A DNA stretch of 9,743 bases. Origin: Acidobacteriota bacterium. GTDB lineage: Bacteria; Acidobacteriota; Terriglobia; Terriglobales; Acidobacteriaceae. The translations under genes and the position numbers were made by a program. Below are positions 9,058 through 9,743 of the stretch, one piece after another (the stretch's first letter is position 1; every line of letters begins with the position of its first letter). The DNA lies in contig JAJZJJ010000062.1 in the NCBI GenBank assembly GCA_021810175.1, positions 1 to 9,743 of the forward strand. The letters run 5' to 3'. The notes below the pieces were generated by a model that was given only the letters and a program-made list of their open reading frames with translations, was not told the origin of the DNA and did not search any database.

Positions 9058-9383
9058 GACTCCTCCGCCAGCATCTTATCGACCACGGCTGCCATTTGCC
9101 GCCAGCGCTCGGTCTCTTCCCGGAGAGCCTTCACTCCGGCTTTGGTGATCGCATAGTATTTGGCCTCGCGATTGTTCTCCGTCCGCCCCCACGAGCCTTG
9201 AATCCATCCGTTTTGCTCCAGGCGCACCAGCGCCGGATAGAGCGTACCCTGGTTCACGCGCAGCAAATCGTCGGAAACCTGCTCCAGCCGGGTGGCAATC
9301 GCATACGCGTGCCGCGGGCCCAGCGCGGCCAGCGTGCGCAGGATCATAAGATCGAGCGTTCCCTGCAGTATCTGAATCGGCAT
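9054..9383 (-). CDS. PadR-family transcriptional regulator
   Basis: 109 residues from ATG 9383-9381 to TGA 9056-9054. The start has GGAG four bases upstream, and the family typically begins just before the helix MPIQILQGTLDLMIL. A GTG at 9434 would add 17 residues but lies inside the palindrome upstream. The protein is a short PadR of the single winged-helix type: helices at about 7-37, a recognition helix around GTLYPALVRLEQNGW (46-60), a wing at about 63-78 (GRTENNREAKYYAIT), and a C-terminal helix (about 81-107) for dimerisation. PadR proteins usually repress their own operon and neighbouring transport genes, with release by a small ligand. Here the stop codon overlaps the permease start (ATGA), so the two are translationally coupled and the permease is the obvious target (inference). 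The inducer is unknown. Confidence 0.93.
   Translation of the reverse strand: MPIQILQGTLDLMILRTLAALGPRHAYAIATRLEQVSDDLLRVNQGTLYPALVRLEQNGWIQGSWGRTENNREAKYYAITKAGVKALREETERWRQMAAVVDKMLAEES
9061..9066 (-). promoter_or_regulatory. Strong Shine-Dalgarno for the ADOP permease
   Basis: Read on the - strand, GGAGGA precedes GTC and the ATG at 9057. This near-perfect site lies inside the padR coding end and supports the chosen permease start. It allows independent initiation in addition to coupling through the ATGA overlap. Confidence 0.7.
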
Positions 9384-9385
9384 TG

Positions 9386-9391
9386 TTCTCC
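9386..9391 (-). promoter_or_regulatory. Shine-Dalgarno for padR
   Basis: On the - strand GGAGAA lies just before ACA... wait-free spacing to the ATG at 9383: GGAG ends four bases upstream of the start codon. It decides the start in favour of 9383 over the upstream GTG at 9434. Its first G is also the edge base of the second operator-like site. Confidence 0.6.
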
Positions 9392-9407
9392 ACTGGCCTT
9401 TCAAGTG
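9391..9407. promoter_or_regulatory. Second PadR operator-like site
   Basis: The 17-bp stretch CACTGGCCTTTCAAGTG matches the perfect palindrome at 9432-9448 at 13 of 17 positions, with outer CACT and a full TCAAGTG half-site. Centres are 41 bp apart, close to four helical turns, which would put both sites on one DNA face. It lies just downstream of the predicted transcription start and abuts the padR ribosome site, where a bound repressor would block transcription. Binding by this PadR is inferred. Confidence 0.5.
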
Positions 9408-9415
9408 AACGACCC

Positions 9416-9445
9416 ATAGTCGCCCGCGTTGCACTTGAATGTCAA
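9416..9445 (-). promoter_or_regulatory. Candidate sigma-70 promoter for padR-ADOP
   Basis: On the - strand a perfect TTGACA (9445-9440) is followed after 18 bases by GACTAT (9421-9416), which matches the -10 consensus at only three of six positions. The start of transcription would fall near 9409, about 26 bases before the padR ATG. The -35 box lies inside the perfect inverted repeat at 9432-9448, consistent with repression by occlusion. The -10 is weak, so the exact promoter is uncertain. Confidence 0.45.
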
Positions 9446-9448
9446 GTG
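9432..9448. promoter_or_regulatory. Perfect inverted repeat, probable PadR operator
   Basis: CACTTGA (9432-9438) and TCAAGTG (9442-9448) are exact reverse complements around an ATG spacer, giving a 17-bp dyad. The size and symmetry suit a PadR dimer, and PadR regulators commonly bind a dyad in front of their own gene. It overlaps the TTGACA -35 box of the candidate promoter and has a related partner at 9391-9407. Confidence 0.65.
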
Positions 9449-9743
9449 GATGCTGCCGAAAAGATTCAAAGCCCCACGTGGAAGGACGTCCAGCGTCCGG
9501 CAGTCGGGCTGAATGTCGGGCTTATTTTCTGCGCAGTTTTCGGCCCGCAGAGGCCTCCGGCCTGCGTCCGCGTGCTTCGCCCGCCAGCAGCTTCATCGAG
9601 CTAGCCAGCAGTAAGAGCCGGAACTCACCCGCCGCACCTGTCGGCGCCGGCCCCGCCGGATATGCCACCGAGAACATCCTGGTAATGCGCAGGCCCCGCA
9701 CCCGCGCCAGTTTCAGCGTTCCCAGGGACAGTTGGGTGCGGGC
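9449..9743. other. Intergenic region with no recognisable gene
   Basis: No protein family is recognisable here on either strand. A - strand frame is open from the window edge (9743) to TAA at 9524-9522, 73 codons. Its product is Ala/Gly/Arg/Leu-rich (for example AGEARGRRPEASAGRKLRRK), which looks like translated GC-rich non-coding DNA. It could still be the C-terminal end of a gene lying upstream. A small inverted repeat AGGCC-TCC-GGCCT occurs at 9551-9563, without a T-run. No tRNA, promoter or repeat family stands out. Confidence 0.4.

Noticed and set aside
9384..9434. GTG start for padR at 9434
   Set aside because: It lies inside the palindromic operator and upstream of the predicted transcription start. 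The ATG at 9383 has its own Shine-Dalgarno and matches the family's N terminus.
9551..9563. Inverted repeat AGGCC-TCC-GGCCT as a terminator or mobile-element end
   Set aside because: Five-base stem with no T-run, no second copy and no flanking duplication; expected by chance in GC-rich DNA.

Overview
The window is from a bacterial chromosome of fairly high GC (about 60% by eye). It is densely coded, with two genes on the + strand converging on a two-gene operon on the - strand. The most informative taxonomic marker is the right-hand pair: a PadR-type repressor overlapping a roughly 900-residue permease with two MacB/FtsX halves and no ABC ATPase beside it. That arrangement is the hallmark of the ADOP family ('acidobacterial duplicated orphan permease'), so Acidobacteriota (Solibacter/Bryobacter-like) is the best guess. 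This is inferred from gene content, not proven.

Left half (1-6299, + strand): two large sensory kinase genes 26 bp apart, presumably one operon continuing upstream of the window. The first lacks its 5' end. It is a poly-HAMP hybrid histidine kinase whose HAMP pairs repeat exactly every 92 residues (276 bp), followed by GAF, coiled coil, HisKA, HATPase and three receiver domains. The HAMP array resembles that of the fungal group III (Nik1/Os-1) osmosensing kinases. The second is a REC-PAS-PAS-PAS-HisKA-HATPase kinase. Its N-terminal receiver keeps the phosphoacceptor Asp but has Val where the conserved switch Lys should be. The pair could form a signalling relay, but no Hpt domain and no DNA-binding output lie in the window, so the output is unknown.

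Right half (6307-9448, - strand): padR (9383-9054) followed by the ADOP permease (9057-6307), joined by an ATGA start/stop overlap with a strong Shine-Dalgarno sequence. Upstream of padR is a perfect 7-bp inverted repeat lying over a TTGACA -35 box. A related 17-bp site lies 41 bp away, near the predicted transcription start. This looks like a PadR autoregulation module. The last ~295 bases (9449-9743) hold no gene I can recognise.

I found no RNA genes, mobile elements, CRISPR array or phage genes. The window is mostly known families. The points most worth a second look are the regular HAMP array, the Lys-to-Val receiver and the twin operator.
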